A stretch of DNA of 64,000 nucleotides from Sclerotinia nivalis (taxonomy: Eukaryota > Ascomycota > Leotiomycetes > Helotiales > Sclerotiniaceae), in assembly GCA_029531795.1 (NCBI GenBank), contig JAPEIS010000014.1:682001-746000 (forward strand), given 5' to 3'. The notes below the pieces were generated by a model, which was not told the origin of the DNA, did no database searches, and saw only the letters and a list, made by a program, of their open reading frames with translations. Within the stretch, counting starts at the first letter, position 1. Every line of letters starts with the position of its first letter. The translations under genes and the position numbers were made by a program. Shown here one piece after another: positions 1 through 10,497 of the stretch.

Positions 1-1372
1 ATCCATATTCTCCGGGGTCGGTGACGGATGGATGGTTTGTTGAGACCATAAGTATATTATTTGCTTCTGCTGGTACAGGGTCAGTGGGCTGTGCTGAGAA
101 CAATCTCTTTGGCGATAAAGTCGATAGAACAGCTCCCATTTTTGGCGCTGACAATTCCAAACCTGATCCACCAGTTGACTTCAATTTATTAGAGGGTGGA
201 GAACCAGTTTGAATTGAAGGTAAATATCTTTCTCTGTAAGCCTTTATAGCAGGTGGGGTATTTATGTGGAGGACTGGAGCACTATTTTCTTGAAGCTCCT
301 TTGGCAATGTATCAACCTCGATTGGCTCGTATGTTTGACGACGAGGCTTTTCTGGCATTTGCTTATTTGACTTGAAAGGTAAAGGCTGCCGCTTTTGTGG
401 TTTTCCGAAATCCAGATTGACATTCGAAGTGGGCTTTGTGGTGGTTGAAGTGCTTTCTTTGACTTGGCTGGGATGAGAATACTCGGAATTCTTTTGTGTG
501 GTTGCTCCAGGGACTTTTTCATCTGGTGGGAAGTTAGTGTTTATACAAAGTGTACCTTTGTCAAGACGACCTTTGAGGTAATGTTGAGCTTCTTTAGTAC
601 GAGGCTGAACATCTTTGGTAAGAATTCGAGTTCCTTGGGTGGGGAGTTGAGGTTCAGGTTCCATATTCCACTCCGAATACCTAAGATTCTGGAGAGTTCT
701 TGCTTCCTCAGCTTCCTTGTCAATTACGAGACTGGATGACTTGTCCCCAGCTGGTTTAGCAACAGTGGTGCTTGGCTTGGGCTTCTCGAGTATTCTTCCT
801 TCATCTGATGATAGTTTTGGTGAATACATAAATGGTCCATCTCCAACGCGTTCAGCAGTAGGAACATCAAGAATGTTGACATCTCTGAAAGCTTGTACAG
901 GAGGAGAAGTAACAGCAGGTTGAAGAGGTGATGGGATAGAATCAAGGAAACTTGGTGATGCGACAAGTGTATCAATAGAATTGAGGAAGCTTGGTGGAGG
1001 ATTTGGTCGCGGTGTTCCTGTTGATGAAGAACCTCCACTTGCGATGCTTCGCTTTCCACGTTGATGACGTTTTTCACCCATGATTAATGTTGATAAATCA
1101 GGGGAAATATCGTCTGGCTGCTGGCCAGAAATCACGATGTTCTCGAGGTCAGTTGTGAGTTCAGTTGTAAGTTCATGAGAAACAACTGAATTGTGTGTGG
1201 GGGAGGATGGTGCGTTACTTTGTTGATTTTCGGTAGAGGAGCTAGAAGTGAATCCCGTGTGTGTTGAAAATTTATGCCACTCACCCCAAACCCATTTACC
1301 ATCAACAAGTTTTCCTATATTTTTGCATCTGTCCCGATGGACTGTTCTGAATTCTTTCTGGATGTTCAACAT
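1..1372 (-). CDS. Partial low-complexity protein of unknown function (C-terminus off the window)
   Basis: One frame stays open on the minus strand from a stop near 1513 to the left edge, about 457 codons from the ATG at 1372. An alternative ATG at 1432 would add a lysine/arginine-rich stretch encoded by a CTTTT-type simple repeat, so I prefer 1372. Residues 20-40 form the only compact block, with the Trp-rich motif GKLVDGKWVWGEWHKF. The rest is Ser/Pro/Thr-rich and probably disordered. No domain was recognised. It faces the gene at 2208 across a shared upstream region. The reading frame is well supported, but start, function and 3' end are not. A first exon further upstream cannot be excluded. 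Confidence 0.55.
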   Translation of the reverse strand, partial: MLNIQKEFRTVHRDRCKNIGKLVDGKWVWGEWHKFSTHTGFTSSSSTENQQSNAPSSPTHNSVVSHELTTELTTDLENIVISGQQPDDISPDLSTLIMGEKRHQRGKRSIASGGSSSTGTPRPNPPPSFLNSIDTLVASPSFLDSIPSPLQPAVTSPPVQAFRDVNILDVPTAERVGDGPFMYSPKLSSDEGRILEKPKPSTTVAKPAGDKSSSLVIDKEAEEARTLQNLRYSEWNMEPEPQLPTQGTRILTKDVQPRTKEAQHYLKGRLDKGTLCINTNFPPDEKVPGATTQKNSEYSHPSQVKESTSTTTKPTSNVNLDFGKPQKRQPLPFKSNKQMPEKPRRQTYEPIEVDTLPKELQENSAPVLHINTPPAIKAYRERYLPSIQTGSPPSNKLKSTGGSGLELSAPKMGAVLSTLSPKRLFSAQPTDPVPAEANNILMVSTNHPSVTDPGEYG

Positions 1373-2207
1373 CTCAGCAATAATTTCCTTTCTTTTCTTT
1401 TCTTTTCTTTTTTTTTTTACCGTTGTGTTCATGCATACAAAATTGTGTCCGAGTAGTGTCCGAATTGATCGAAAGATAAGGAATTTGAGTACTTTTCGCT
1501 TCGAATTTGTTTATTTAAGATTGGTCTATCCTGTCCACTGCAAATCACAGGATTCCTTGGGTTTCCACAGTTCATGGTTCTGCCCAATGATACAGTACCA
1601 GTACCAATCTTGCACTAGGCCAGCTGCCTCCCTTACTATTCATGACGATTCAACTGGATTGAATGAATCCTGATTCTCACTTCCTTTGTATATTCTCAAC
1701 TCAAATCATGTTGTAGTTGAGAACTAGTGTTTCATTGTTATGTCTAACTCTTAGCATATCATACAAATGTGATATGAGAACATATCTAAGTTATTCCTAT
1801 TCAGAGCTACATCAATAGCACTACAGACTGTACTTGGATAATAGAAGGTCTTGATCTTCAAATCTATAATATTGAATCTATGTAGAGTGATGAACCACCC
1901 CAGACTATGACTATTCATGGACTATTCAGATTTCACTTGACCTTTCATAGTTTTAAATACCAGTCTTGATCTCAATCAATATCCATAATCTTTCCTTAGT
2001 TCTAATTGGAAGATATAAATACCTAGGCATTGTCAATATGTATTGAGGCTTAGAAGTCTTTAATAAGACAAAGGATGATTCAAGCTAAGTATGTACAAAG
2101 CATTCTCAAACTTCTTAATTTAGATTCCTTATCAAACAAAGGGTATTCTTACCTTCCAAATAGCCAGAAAATATTTCTCACGCACTCTTCTAGATACCAC
2201 TCTTGTC
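1373..2207. promoter_or_regulatory. Divergent intergenic region between the partial gene and the UBL-domain gene
   Basis: About 830 bp separate the two divergently transcribed genes. A CTTTT-type simple repeat with a run of 11 T lies at 1388-1418. The remainder is AT-rich unique sequence without a convincing coding frame. I expect both promoters here, but no specific element stands out. Confidence 0.4.
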
Positions 2208-4613
2208 ATGGAAACTTCCAACGACGAATATAAGTTCAAAAACATGGCATACAACACATTCCAAAGTAATGATTTCCATGGAGCTCGTGACGATGACTCA
2301 ATTTTCCTCGCTGAAACTTATAGACCATGCAAAACTCTCTACATATCGATAATTACCGGTACGCATACGCTCTTAAATCTCAGTCCAAGTTCTCGCATAT
2401 CATTTGTCAAAGCAACATTCATAAGTTCACTATTTAATAGAAGAATCATCCCTCATCATGTTTATGAATGTGCGTTTTCTTATGCAGGTAGAGAATTAGC
2501 AGATGATGAGACGTTGGAAAGTTGTCAGATTGGAGATGAAGCAACGGTGAATGCTGTTGTGTGGACTGTGGATTCTACCCTTCACAAAGGGATACACCAG
2601 GCAAATGAAGATGCATCCTCTAAGATTGGACGTGATGATGAGCAGAAAACCAGGAGATCGAAACGTGTCAGAAGTGCATTGGATTTATCAGACTCAGATG
2701 AAGACATGGAACAATCAAATTCAGTTCTTTGGCGTGCTCCAGTATCTAAGAAGCAAAAGTCGGTTAGATTTGCTGATGAAATGGATTTTGTGTCTTATCC
2801 ACCAACACCTTCTCACAACCCATTAACTTCAAAAACTTCGGGACCTCAAGAATATGTGATGTCAGGAGGATTAGGACAAGGAGATACAGCTATTCATTTC
2901 CACGATACTTTGGTCCGAGATAGTCCTAGAGATGATTTTCCTCAAAGAAGTTCTCTTGAAGAACTCCCACGGCCCAAGAGTTTAAAATCAGCTTTAAAAT
3001 CACCGCCACCTTTCGATATATATACGGGGCTAGAAAGATTCATTGGGCCCGAATACGATCCTCTTGGGAATGTCATCGCACAACGAGAGATTTCTAGAAG
3101 AGAATTGCATAGAAATAATGATCTGTGGTCAAATTCAAACAATATTTTCCCCAGAAAAATGGAATATGGTTCCTCTCCAACCGCAGTACGTTTCACTCCG
3201 CAAAATTCAAATCTACAACCACTGACGTCCGATCCTTTACCTGCAGTACGGAACACCGTGTATATTCGACCTCCGGGCACTAGGCCAATATCTAGAACCT
3301 TATCCTCAACGTCGTTTCTTGGGTCGTTAAATGCTTTTTGTGCTACAACAACTCCAACTCCAGATCCATATCAACCATTGTTCTGTCCCCCTGTTGAGCA
3401 GACACCTTCAATCAGCTCAACTTCACCGCACACATCTCAAACGTTATTTCCTTCAACTCAAAAGACACCTTCACTTAGTTTAGCATCAAGGTCTACACCT
3501 CAAACATCATTTCCCTTAACTCAGCAGACGCCTTTATTCAAAGATCCTCCGCTATCTCACGCATCATCACAGCCATCGCGTCAACCCTCATCTACCCTTC
3601 CACCATCAGATCTTTACTTTTCAAGACAGGCACCACAATCTAGTCTCCAGTCATTAAATCCCTACTTTTCTGCGCCGTCACTATCTTCGCCATCGTCTCG
3701 ATCACCTTCTACTTTGCAATCATTGAATCCCTATTTTGCAAACACATCACCGCCTGCTCCGAAATATCCTCCTTCTCAACCAATACATCCTCACAACTCC
3801 AATTCACCACAACCTACAAAACAATCTCCAATGACATCAGACTATTTCCAAGCAGCACGTCGAAAAGCCACACCTTCAGAATCTAAACACCACCCATTAC
3901 ACTCGCCTCTCCCACCTCCGCCGCCTCCTCCTCATGTTAGAATTGAACCGCCATCTCCAACACACTCACCATACGCGCATCGACCTCCTCCAGCTGATAT
4001 TTCAGATCATTTACAAGCTGAACCTCCCTCAAACACAAACTCAAACGATAAACCTCAGTCGGGGGCACCCACGAGACAACCACCGCCACCTCCTCTTCGT
4101 CGCTCTCCTCGTCTTCATACGCCTTCTCCTTCTCCTCCGCCCTCTCCTCAAAAACTATACAACCTGCCCCACCTCCCCCTCTTTTATAAATACGACACTC
4201 TTCCACCCTCCCAACCCCCACCACCTCCTCCGCAATCTTCCCCCCCAACCCCAGAACCCACACCCCCTTTACCATCCTCAGAACCAACAGATCCACCACC
4301 CATAAACCCTTCAAAATCGTCCATCAAACCCAATTCAAACCCAACATACTATTCTCCCCTCCATCCGCTCCCAAAAGACTTTTCCCTTAAAGGCGCAATC
4401 TTCATCCCCTCACTCGCGCATGAAATCCTACCTGAAGATTTCTTAGCTTGTAGAACCGTGAGACAATTGATAAAACTTCAGGGATGGGAAATGAGTGAGA
4501 GAGAATGGTGGGCTGTGCGGAAAGTATTGGAAAATTGTAAGAAGGGGGAGAAGGGAGCTAGAGGGAATATGGAGGTACTTGTTAAAGGGGTGGTTGAGAT
4601 TGAGGGGCTGTAG
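2208..4613 (+). CDS. Ubiquitin-like-domain, proline-rich protein (801 aa), function unknown
   Basis: A single exon encodes 801 residues from an ATG at 2208. Residues about 43-121 align by eye with the ubiquitin fold. A first strand (TLYISIITG) is followed by a turn, a helix, and the stretch AGRELADDETLESCQI, equivalent to AGKQLEDGRTLSDYNI of ubiquitin. There is no C-terminal di-glycine, so it would be an integral UBL domain and not a conjugated modifier. Residues about 140-260 are basic and nuclear-looking (RRSKRVR, KKQK). Residues about 380-710 are extremely Pro/Ser-rich with poly-proline runs. The last 75 residues (LKGAIFIPSLAHEILPEDF onward) form a compact, probably conserved tail with WEMSEREWW. 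A GT...AG pair inside the UBL region is not an intron, because removing it would destroy the fold. Molecular role unknown. Confidence 0.75.
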   Translation: METSNDEYKFKNMAYNTFQSNDFHGARDDDSIFLAETYRPCKTLYISIITGTHTLLNLSPSSRISFVKATFISSLFNRRIIPHHVYECAFSYAGRELADDETLESCQIGDEATVNAVVWTVDSTLHKGIHQANEDASSKIGRDDEQKTRRSKRVRSALDLSDSDEDMEQSNSVLWRAPVSKKQKSVRFADEMDFVSYPPTPSHNPLTSKTSGPQEYVMSGGLGQGDTAIHFHDTLVRDSPRDDFPQRSSLEELPRPKSLKSALKSPPPFDIYTGLERFIGPEYDPLGNVIAQREISRRELHRNNDLWSNSNNIFPRKMEYGSSPTAVRFTPQNSNLQPLTSDPLPAVRNTVYIRPPGTRPISRTLSSTSFLGSLNAFCATTTPTPDPYQPLFCPPVEQTPSISSTSPHTSQTLFPSTQKTPSLSLASRSTPQTSFPLTQQTPLFKDPPLSHASSQPSRQPSSTLPPSDLYFSRQAPQSSLQSLNPYFSAPSLSSPSSRSPSTLQSLNPYFANTSPPAPKYPPSQPIHPHNSNSPQPTKQSPMTSDYFQAARRKATPSESKHHPLHSPLPPPPPPPHVRIEPPSPTHSPYAHRPPPADISDHLQAEPPSNTNSNDKPQSGAPTRQPPPPPLRRSPRLHTPSPSPPPSPQKLYNLPHLPLFYKYDTLPPSQPPPPPPQSSPPTPEPTPPLPSSEPTDPPPINPSKSSIKPNSNPTYYSPLHPLPKDFSLKGAIFIPSLAHEILPEDFLACRTVRQLIKLQGWEMSEREWWAVRKVLENCKKGEKGARGNMEVLVKGVVEIEGL

Positions 4614-5723
4614 GGGAGAGGCGAGAATGGGGATTAATTTTAATGGAGGAGTTGATGGATTGATAGGGGGTTGTGGTTATTTGGAAGATATGATTAATGG
4701 GCGGAGTAGTTTGGAAGTGGAAGTGGAAGGGGGAAGTTGCTGTGTGTGGGACTTTGATTTAATGGTATTTTTATAGCGATACAATGAGGCGGGGAAAAAA
4801 GACGGATGCATGAATAATAGACGAGAAAATAAAAGGAGCAAGAGAAGGAGCCGCTAAAGGATATAGAAAATATCAAGGATACAAATACCACAATGCATAT
4901 AGAATAAAGCACAATAGATTTCATTTCCAACCACAAACACACATCGGTCAATCCGGTCCAAGCAAACAGATTACATATCAATCATCAATGACTGGGTATT
5001 ATTCAAACAAACTAAATATTCCCACCCACAAACTATTCAGCTACTACAGATTCCACGGAAGTATGGAAAATATCCGCAATAAACAACCCTTTCATCCTCA
5101 CATCTCACTTCCCCATAATATGAATAACCAATCCTATAATACCTATCCAATAACCAATATATCGCATTGCTACTAATGAGTACCAGAAGATACAATACTC
5201 GAGTATAGTACTATTTTACTGATGAATGAATACTATATGTATATTCATAAACTATAAATTTACAGTAAGGTCCTACTTGGAGAACCATTCAGATGTATAA
5301 TATAAGAACAGTTCCGCTGCCAACTTTCCCTTCGGCTGTTTTAATCTCCATGTTACTACCTTAGGGATTCACATATTCACATATTCTCATTCACATTCAA
5401 TTAAAATGCATCATATGCCTATTAATCCACACCCCTATAGTATAATAGAAATGTTTCTTTCCTCTATTTATTATCTTCATCTACATCTTCTCGTACATAT
5501 CGTATTCGAAAATATTTTCATTAATTATCTTCATACACTTATCTATCTATGTACCTACCTACCTACCTATCCATCAAGCCCATTTCCCGCACAAAAAAAC
5601 TTACACCATCTCTCGCACCTTCACCTTCACCCTCACCCTCACCCTTACATCCAAATTCCCCATCCCCCATCCCCCATCCCCCATCCTCCATCCAACCCAC
5701 TGCTCTAAACCTCAAACCTCACC
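4614..5723. other. Intergenic region, no gene seen
   Basis: This 1.1 kb is AT-rich, with short open frames that have biased, repeat-derived composition (His/Pro/Tyr-rich). The end contains simple repeats and a C-rich leader just before the ATG at 5724. It probably holds the 3' end of the UBL gene and the promoter and leader of the next gene. Confidence 0.4.
5541..5692. repeat. Simple repeats: (TATC/TACC)n then TCACCC- and CCCCAT-type units
   Basis: Tetranucleotide units occupy about 5541-5571. TCACCC-like units follow near 5613-5646, then four CCCCCAT-type units at about 5658-5686. They lie in the likely leader of the coiled-coil gene that starts at 5724. Confidence 0.7.
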
Positions 5724-7508
5724 ATGCCACCACAATCCTCCCCAGATTGTACTCCACCTACAAAAAAACAAATAAATAACCCTAACCCCCCAGACCCGCA
5801 AACCAGAAAAAAAAATCGAGAAAACGAAACAGAAGCACAAAAACAAGCACGCCATCAAGCACGCCATGAAAGACGGAGGGAAAGGAGAAGGGGAAGGGGA
5901 TTAGATGATCTTGTTAATCACGAGAATGGATCTGATGATACAGAACGGAGGAGAGCGAGAGGAGAAAGTGGGAAGGGTGAGAAAGGTGAGAAAGAAGAAA
6001 AACGAGGAATATTGACTAAAAGTCGGCAGAGTATTGGGAGGGGAATTGTGGCGTTAGGACAGAGGGTTGCTGGGGATGGAGTTGGAAACGGAAGTGGAGT
6101 TGTGGGGAAAGGTGTTTTATATTCTAGGGGTGAGGAGAAAGGCGGCGAGAAAGAGGGTAGGATTGATGGTTATGGTGAGAATGAGCAACGTGAGAGGAGA
6201 CGAAGAAGAAGAAGACGTAGTAGTACCGTAAGGGACGGAACAGATGGTGAAGAGCGAGATAGAGTTGCCGGGGAGAAACAAGTTCGATTTGATTGTCAGG
6301 AATCTGCTTTACGAGTGCCTGAGCCTCTGAATGATAAGGAGAAAGAAGCTCAAAACTCTACACCTCGTTTAGACGATACTCCAGCAAAACCAGTACCCTC
6401 ACCTTCACCCTCTCCAGCAGTAAAAGAGCCAAAAGCCACAAATCCAAAGCGTCTCGCGAAAGAAGTAGAAGAACTCGATCTCCTCGAAGCAAAAAAACAG
6501 CATATAGCCAAACGAGCTCGGGAAGAACGCGAAAGACTTCATCAGGACACAAATAATCAAGCCCTCAAAGCCGAGAGAGTGAAAAAAGAGAAAGAAGAAC
6601 GGGATCGTGTTGAGAGACAGAGAGCCGTATTAGAAAAAGGAAAAGAAAAAGGAAAAGAAAAAGAAAAAGAACTGGAGAATAATCGCCGTAAAGAATCTAT
6701 CCGCAAAGCCGAAGAAGAACGTTTAGCGCGGGAAAAACAACGGCGGATTGAAGCGCAAAGACATTTGGAGATTCAGCGTAGAGCACTTGAGTTGGAGAAG
6801 GTTAGACAAGAATTAGAGAAAGAGAAAGAGAGAGAGAAAGAACAAGCACGTCAGAGAGCGGAAATTGAACGTCTGGCTCTTGACAAACAACGTAAAGCTC
6901 AAGCTAAAGCCGATGCTGAAAAAGCTGCAAGGCGCAAAGCAGATGAAGAGAAACAAAAGCAAGAGCGCCTCCGCAAGCAAGCCGAAGATGCAAAAGCAGA
7001 CGCAGCTCGGATCCGCGCTAATGGACCTGCTAATAATACACCTGCAGCTATGAAAGCTGCGGCTTTACTCGCTCAAAAGCAAGTTCAAGTTCAAAACCAG
7101 AAACAAGCGCAAAAACAAAATGCACCTTCCAACAAAAAACCCTCTCCTCTCTCCCCTCCCATACCCGTCCAACCACAAAATAAAATAGCACAACGTATCG
7201 CCCACCTAAACCATCAACCCCAACCTCAACCCCCCTTAAAACTCCCCCAAAAACTAACCCACAAAAACCTCAATCCATCTCCTCTTTCCCCTCTTTCCCC
7301 TCAACCAAAAAGATGCATAGGAAACATGGAACGAACGATTCTCGAAGGTTATGTACCCATGGACGCGGAAGAAATACGCGCAAAGGAGATTGAGAGAGGT
7401 GAAAGAAGAGAAAAGGGATGTATAGGGAATATGGAGCGGACAATCTTGGAAGGATATGTACCGATGAGTGAGGAGGAGATAAGAATGGGGAATAGAGGAA
7501 GATATTGA
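5724..7508 (+). CDS. Highly charged coiled-coil protein with duplicated C-terminal motif (594 aa)
   Basis: An intronless frame starts at the ATG at 5724. Residues 1-190 are basic and low complexity (RRRRRRRRSS-type runs). Residues about 230-440 are an almost uninterrupted Glu/Lys/Arg/Ala/Gln-rich heptad-like region, predicted to form a long helix or coiled coil. Residues 450-525 are Gln/Pro-rich. The C-terminus carries two copies of CIGNMERTILEGYVPM, at residues 531-546 and 566-581, each followed by an EEIR element. Identical peptides are encoded by clearly different codons. No enzymatic domain was recognised. Charged, repeat-rich composition makes similarity searches treacherous, but the motif looks selected. 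Start choice is supported by the in-frame ATG after a pyrimidine-rich leader. Confidence 0.7.
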   Translation: MPPQSSPDCTPPTKKQINNPNPPDPQTRKKNRENETEAQKQARHQARHERRRERRRGRGLDDLVNHENGSDDTERRRARGESGKGEKGEKEEKRGILTKSRQSIGRGIVALGQRVAGDGVGNGSGVVGKGVLYSRGEEKGGEKEGRIDGYGENEQRERRRRRRRRSSTVRDGTDGEERDRVAGEKQVRFDCQESALRVPEPLNDKEKEAQNSTPRLDDTPAKPVPSPSPSPAVKEPKATNPKRLAKEVEELDLLEAKKQHIAKRAREERERLHQDTNNQALKAERVKKEKEERDRVERQRAVLEKGKEKGKEKEKELENNRRKESIRKAEEERLAREKQRRIEAQRHLEIQRRALELEKVRQELEKEKEREKEQARQRAEIERLALDKQRKAQAKADAEKAARRKADEEKQKQERLRKQAEDAKADAARIRANGPANNTPAAMKAAALLAQKQVQVQNQKQAQKQNAPSNKKPSPLSPPIPVQPQNKIAQRIAHLNHQPQPQPPLKLPQKLTHKNLNPSPLSPLSPQPKRCIGNMERTILEGYVPMDAEEIRAKEIERGERREKGCIGNMERTILEGYVPMSEEEIRMGNRGRY

Positions 7509-7776
7509 GAAATTCAAGGTTGGGGAAGGGAATATGTTGTTGTTGTTGTTATTGTTATTGTTATTGCCTGGATATTCGAAATTAATAGATTGTAGAACTA
7601 CTAAGTTTCTACTTCAGTGACACTTCAATGGTAGCGTTGATGAATCCCTTGAATCGAATTTCAATTCTCAGGAATGGTATCTCTCTTCGTTCCTTCATTT
7701 CTCTAATATATGCATACCTTCCCTCGCCCAAGACGCCTAAATCCGCCTTATCCGCGACCTAAATGCTTAACATGAC

Positions 7777-9625
7777 CTAACACCTAACCTCAATGCCACC
7801 CCTACTAACCGTCAAATACTTAACCCCTTTATAAGGTTTAATGCCCTCTCCCAATCCTCTACTCTTCCTCGTATCAACCGTTAAACTCTCCACTTTAATC
7901 CCACTAGCCAGCCAACCCTTAACTGAAAAGCTAACTGCTGCTGAACTAGGCATTAGGATTTTATTCTGCGCTACTTTTCTTGCATCTTTGCTTTCATTAT
8001 TTGAGGTAGTTTCCACTTTCGTTTTCTCTGGGGCGCTTTGATATGTTTCTGTGTCATAATCATATTCTCCATCAAGTCTGAAACCATTCCCATCGTACTC
8101 TTCTTCGCTTGATAATGGTCCCACGACTGTACATCGCAAGGTAGCTCCACCTGCCGTTGCATCTCTGGCTGGTATATGCCATTCCAGGTTCTTTTCACCT
8201 GGATTATATGTTGTGTCGCCTCTACTCGCTTTAATCTCCGATAAATTTCGTACATCAGCTGGTAATGGCACCGTAACTACTAAGTCTTCGATGATGGGCG
8301 ATGTGCTATTACCACTACCGCCACCAATATTGCCACTAAGACCGCCGCTAAATTGCGACGCAGCCCGGCTCAAATGTGCTGCGGCATTGCTATTGCCTCT
8401 GGAATTTGAACCCGAGGATAAAGAGGAATTACCCTGACCAGAAACCTTGACGATAAACAGTCGAACCTCGAAATCAGACCCGGTAGGACCAAGACTAGTT
8501 TTGACTTCAATGTTGACAGGTAATTTTAGATGGGATGCATTTGTAGTACCAGATTTTCCACCCGTAGAAGGGAGTAAATCGACTTCGTATCCAGCTAAAA
8601 CAAACCGTCCATCTGGCGGTACGAAGCTTAGTTCCCCTGGCTTTTCCCTCCATCTCGCTAACCTCACACATGGATGAAATACTGGTAATTCCATAACACT
8701 GCTTACATTTTGTCTACCAGATGGTGTGGATAAATTTAGAAGTAAGTCTGGTACTCCGGATATCTTTGATGTAAACGCAATAGTTCCATTTGCAAACGCA
8801 GCCAATGGTCGACCAGACGGCGCAAGAGTAACAGTAAGTGATTCAACCAAATCCACATATAGTTCATTCGAAGTATGTCGTACATTTGCTCTTCTCCAAG
8901 GAAGGGCTGGTGTATTCGCTGCGAGTGTTCCTGTGGAGGATAATCCAGACATGCCTGAACTAGTAGGAGTTGCGAAGCCAGGTTTCCTGCAAAGACATCT
9001 TAGTACTTTTTCTAAATTTGAAACCGTATTCCATGAAGTGTATATACTAACCCAGGAATAGTTATACCCCCTAGAAGCTTCCCAATCCATCCCTCCACCT
9101 CCACCATATCTCTTAAAGCATTAGGTTCCGTCGAGCTAACTGTGCCCGCATCACACATCTCATTTAAAAGCTGAGCCACCACATCATAGCTACTTTCTAT
9201 CTTTTGCGCCAATAATGGCGCACCCACAAACTCTTCTAAGACATCAATGACTCGGTGTAAAAACTCGAGAGCTAGGAGGGGTTCGATTTCTGAGGAGGAA
9301 GTGAGGCAGAATAGCAGGTTTGAATGGATGAGGCTGAAAAGAAGAGTGGGTGGAGATGTGTTGGGGAGGTATATCAGACTAGGTCGTGGAACAGGATGGG
9401 CGAGGTAAAGCGGGAGGAGTTGTGTGGAGGAGAGAGGCCGGGAGGTATAGGTGTTTTGGAGGAGAGGTCGACTGCATTGGTTAGCATGGGAGCTTGGGAG
9501 TGTGGGAGCCAGCAAAATGGAGAGTGAGAGAGGTGGTGCGCCAGAAAGGATTGAAGCTATAAATCAGAGGGAATTACTTACTTATGTTCATCATAGATAT
9601 ACAATGCTTCAATAGCACCATTCAT
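7777..9625 (-). CDS. APM3: AP-3 adaptor complex subunit mu (557 aa)
   Basis: Three exons: 9625-9582, 9471-9052 and 8986-7777. Introns are 9581-9472 (GTAAGT donor) and 9051-8987 (GTTAGT donor, CTAAG branch). The start MNGAIEALYIYDEH, followed after splicing by a longin-like domain to about residue 150, is typical of mu3. The mu-homology domain begins at about residue 185 with PWRRANVRHTSNELYVDLVE and contains the conserved FHPCVRL and FVPPDGRFVLAGYEV segments. It ends with KPYKGVKYLTVS near the C-terminus. A Ser/Gly-rich insertion of about 40 residues interrupts the mu-homology domain. AP-3 sorts cargo from the Golgi/endosome to the vacuole. It is divergent from the DMAC1-like gene 194 bp away. 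Confidence 0.93.
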
Positions 9626-9819
9626 TTTTCCGTTAAATATTATCAAGACATTTGTTTTAGAACTTGTACCTTGGACAATGATCTGGATGCATGCTTGTGA
9701 TACTTCTCGTGGGGCCCACAGCGGAATAATAATGCGGCCGCTTGTATTTCTCAAGTGCGGAATTCACAGCTTCAAATAAATAATTATACAAGTGAGACAA
9801 ACAACTCCCAGAATTCAAA
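9626..9819. promoter_or_regulatory. Compact bidirectional promoter region, APM3 / DMAC1-like gene
   Basis: Only 194 bp separate the two start codons, so both transcripts must initiate here. A GC-rich patch (GGGGCCCAC, then GCGGCCGC) near 9711-9740 stands out in otherwise AT-rich DNA. No TATA box is evident. Confidence 0.5.
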
Positions 9820-10295
9820 ATGGCACCAAATTCCATACAAACCCTCGATCGACAGGAAAGACTCACGGATGTGCTGAAAAAAGATGAAGCGCAATGGAAG
9901 GATGATTGTTTACCATGTCGACTTACTGGTATGGTTTCCTCTGCTACCCCTCTAATTCCTCCTCAAGCTCCTCTCCTAATTTCCTCCTCCACTTTCCTCT
10001 CTCCAATTTCCGCAATTCCTCTCATCTCCCCTATCTCTTGCCTCACTGCGCCCATAATCTTACGTACCTAACCCCCAAAAACCCACAAACTACGTTCTAA
10101 ATCCCTCCAACAGGATCCGCCGCATTCATCGGCCTAGGTATCTACAGTTACTTCTCCGGACACTCCCAATTAAAAGCTCAAGAATCGAAAATCCTCAAAA
10201 GCAAATCCGTGTTCGGCATGAAGAGTCGGCAGACTGGTATTGCTGGTATTGCATTGACGCTTGTTGGCATGGGACTTTGGAGATTGAAGAATTAG
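9820..10295 (+). CDS. DMAC1/TMEM261-like small mitochondrial membrane protein (DUF4536 type, 96 aa)
   Basis: Exons are 9820-9928 and 10114-10295, joined across a 185-bp intron (GTATGG donor, CAACAG acceptor, phase 1). The spliced protein reads DDCLPCRLTGSAAFIGLGIY across the junction, the CxxCRxxG-plus-transmembrane pattern of the DUF4536 family. There are two predicted membrane segments, about residues 38-52 and 74-90. In animals the family member DMAC1 helps assemble the distal membrane arm of complex I. The same role here is inferred from the family only. Confidence 0.82.
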
Positions 10296-10497
10296 GTTGT
10301 CTCTGGTCATAGGACGAGAATATCTCGTGAATAAAGGTTGGCGTTTGGGAGTTTTGGACATTCCGCTCACTCAGAATGAGACGATACTACAAGACAGGTG
10401 AAGGATGGATAAGAGGATGAAAGATGCCTAAAAAAAAAATGTGTTCTATGAATGCATGATGGTATCTACAATAACTATACAAATGTTTCTCGCTCGC

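Noticed and set aside
2358..2488. Possible GT-AG intron in the UBL-domain gene
   Set aside because: The unspliced translation aligns with the full ubiquitin fold, and removal would delete its central strands and helix.
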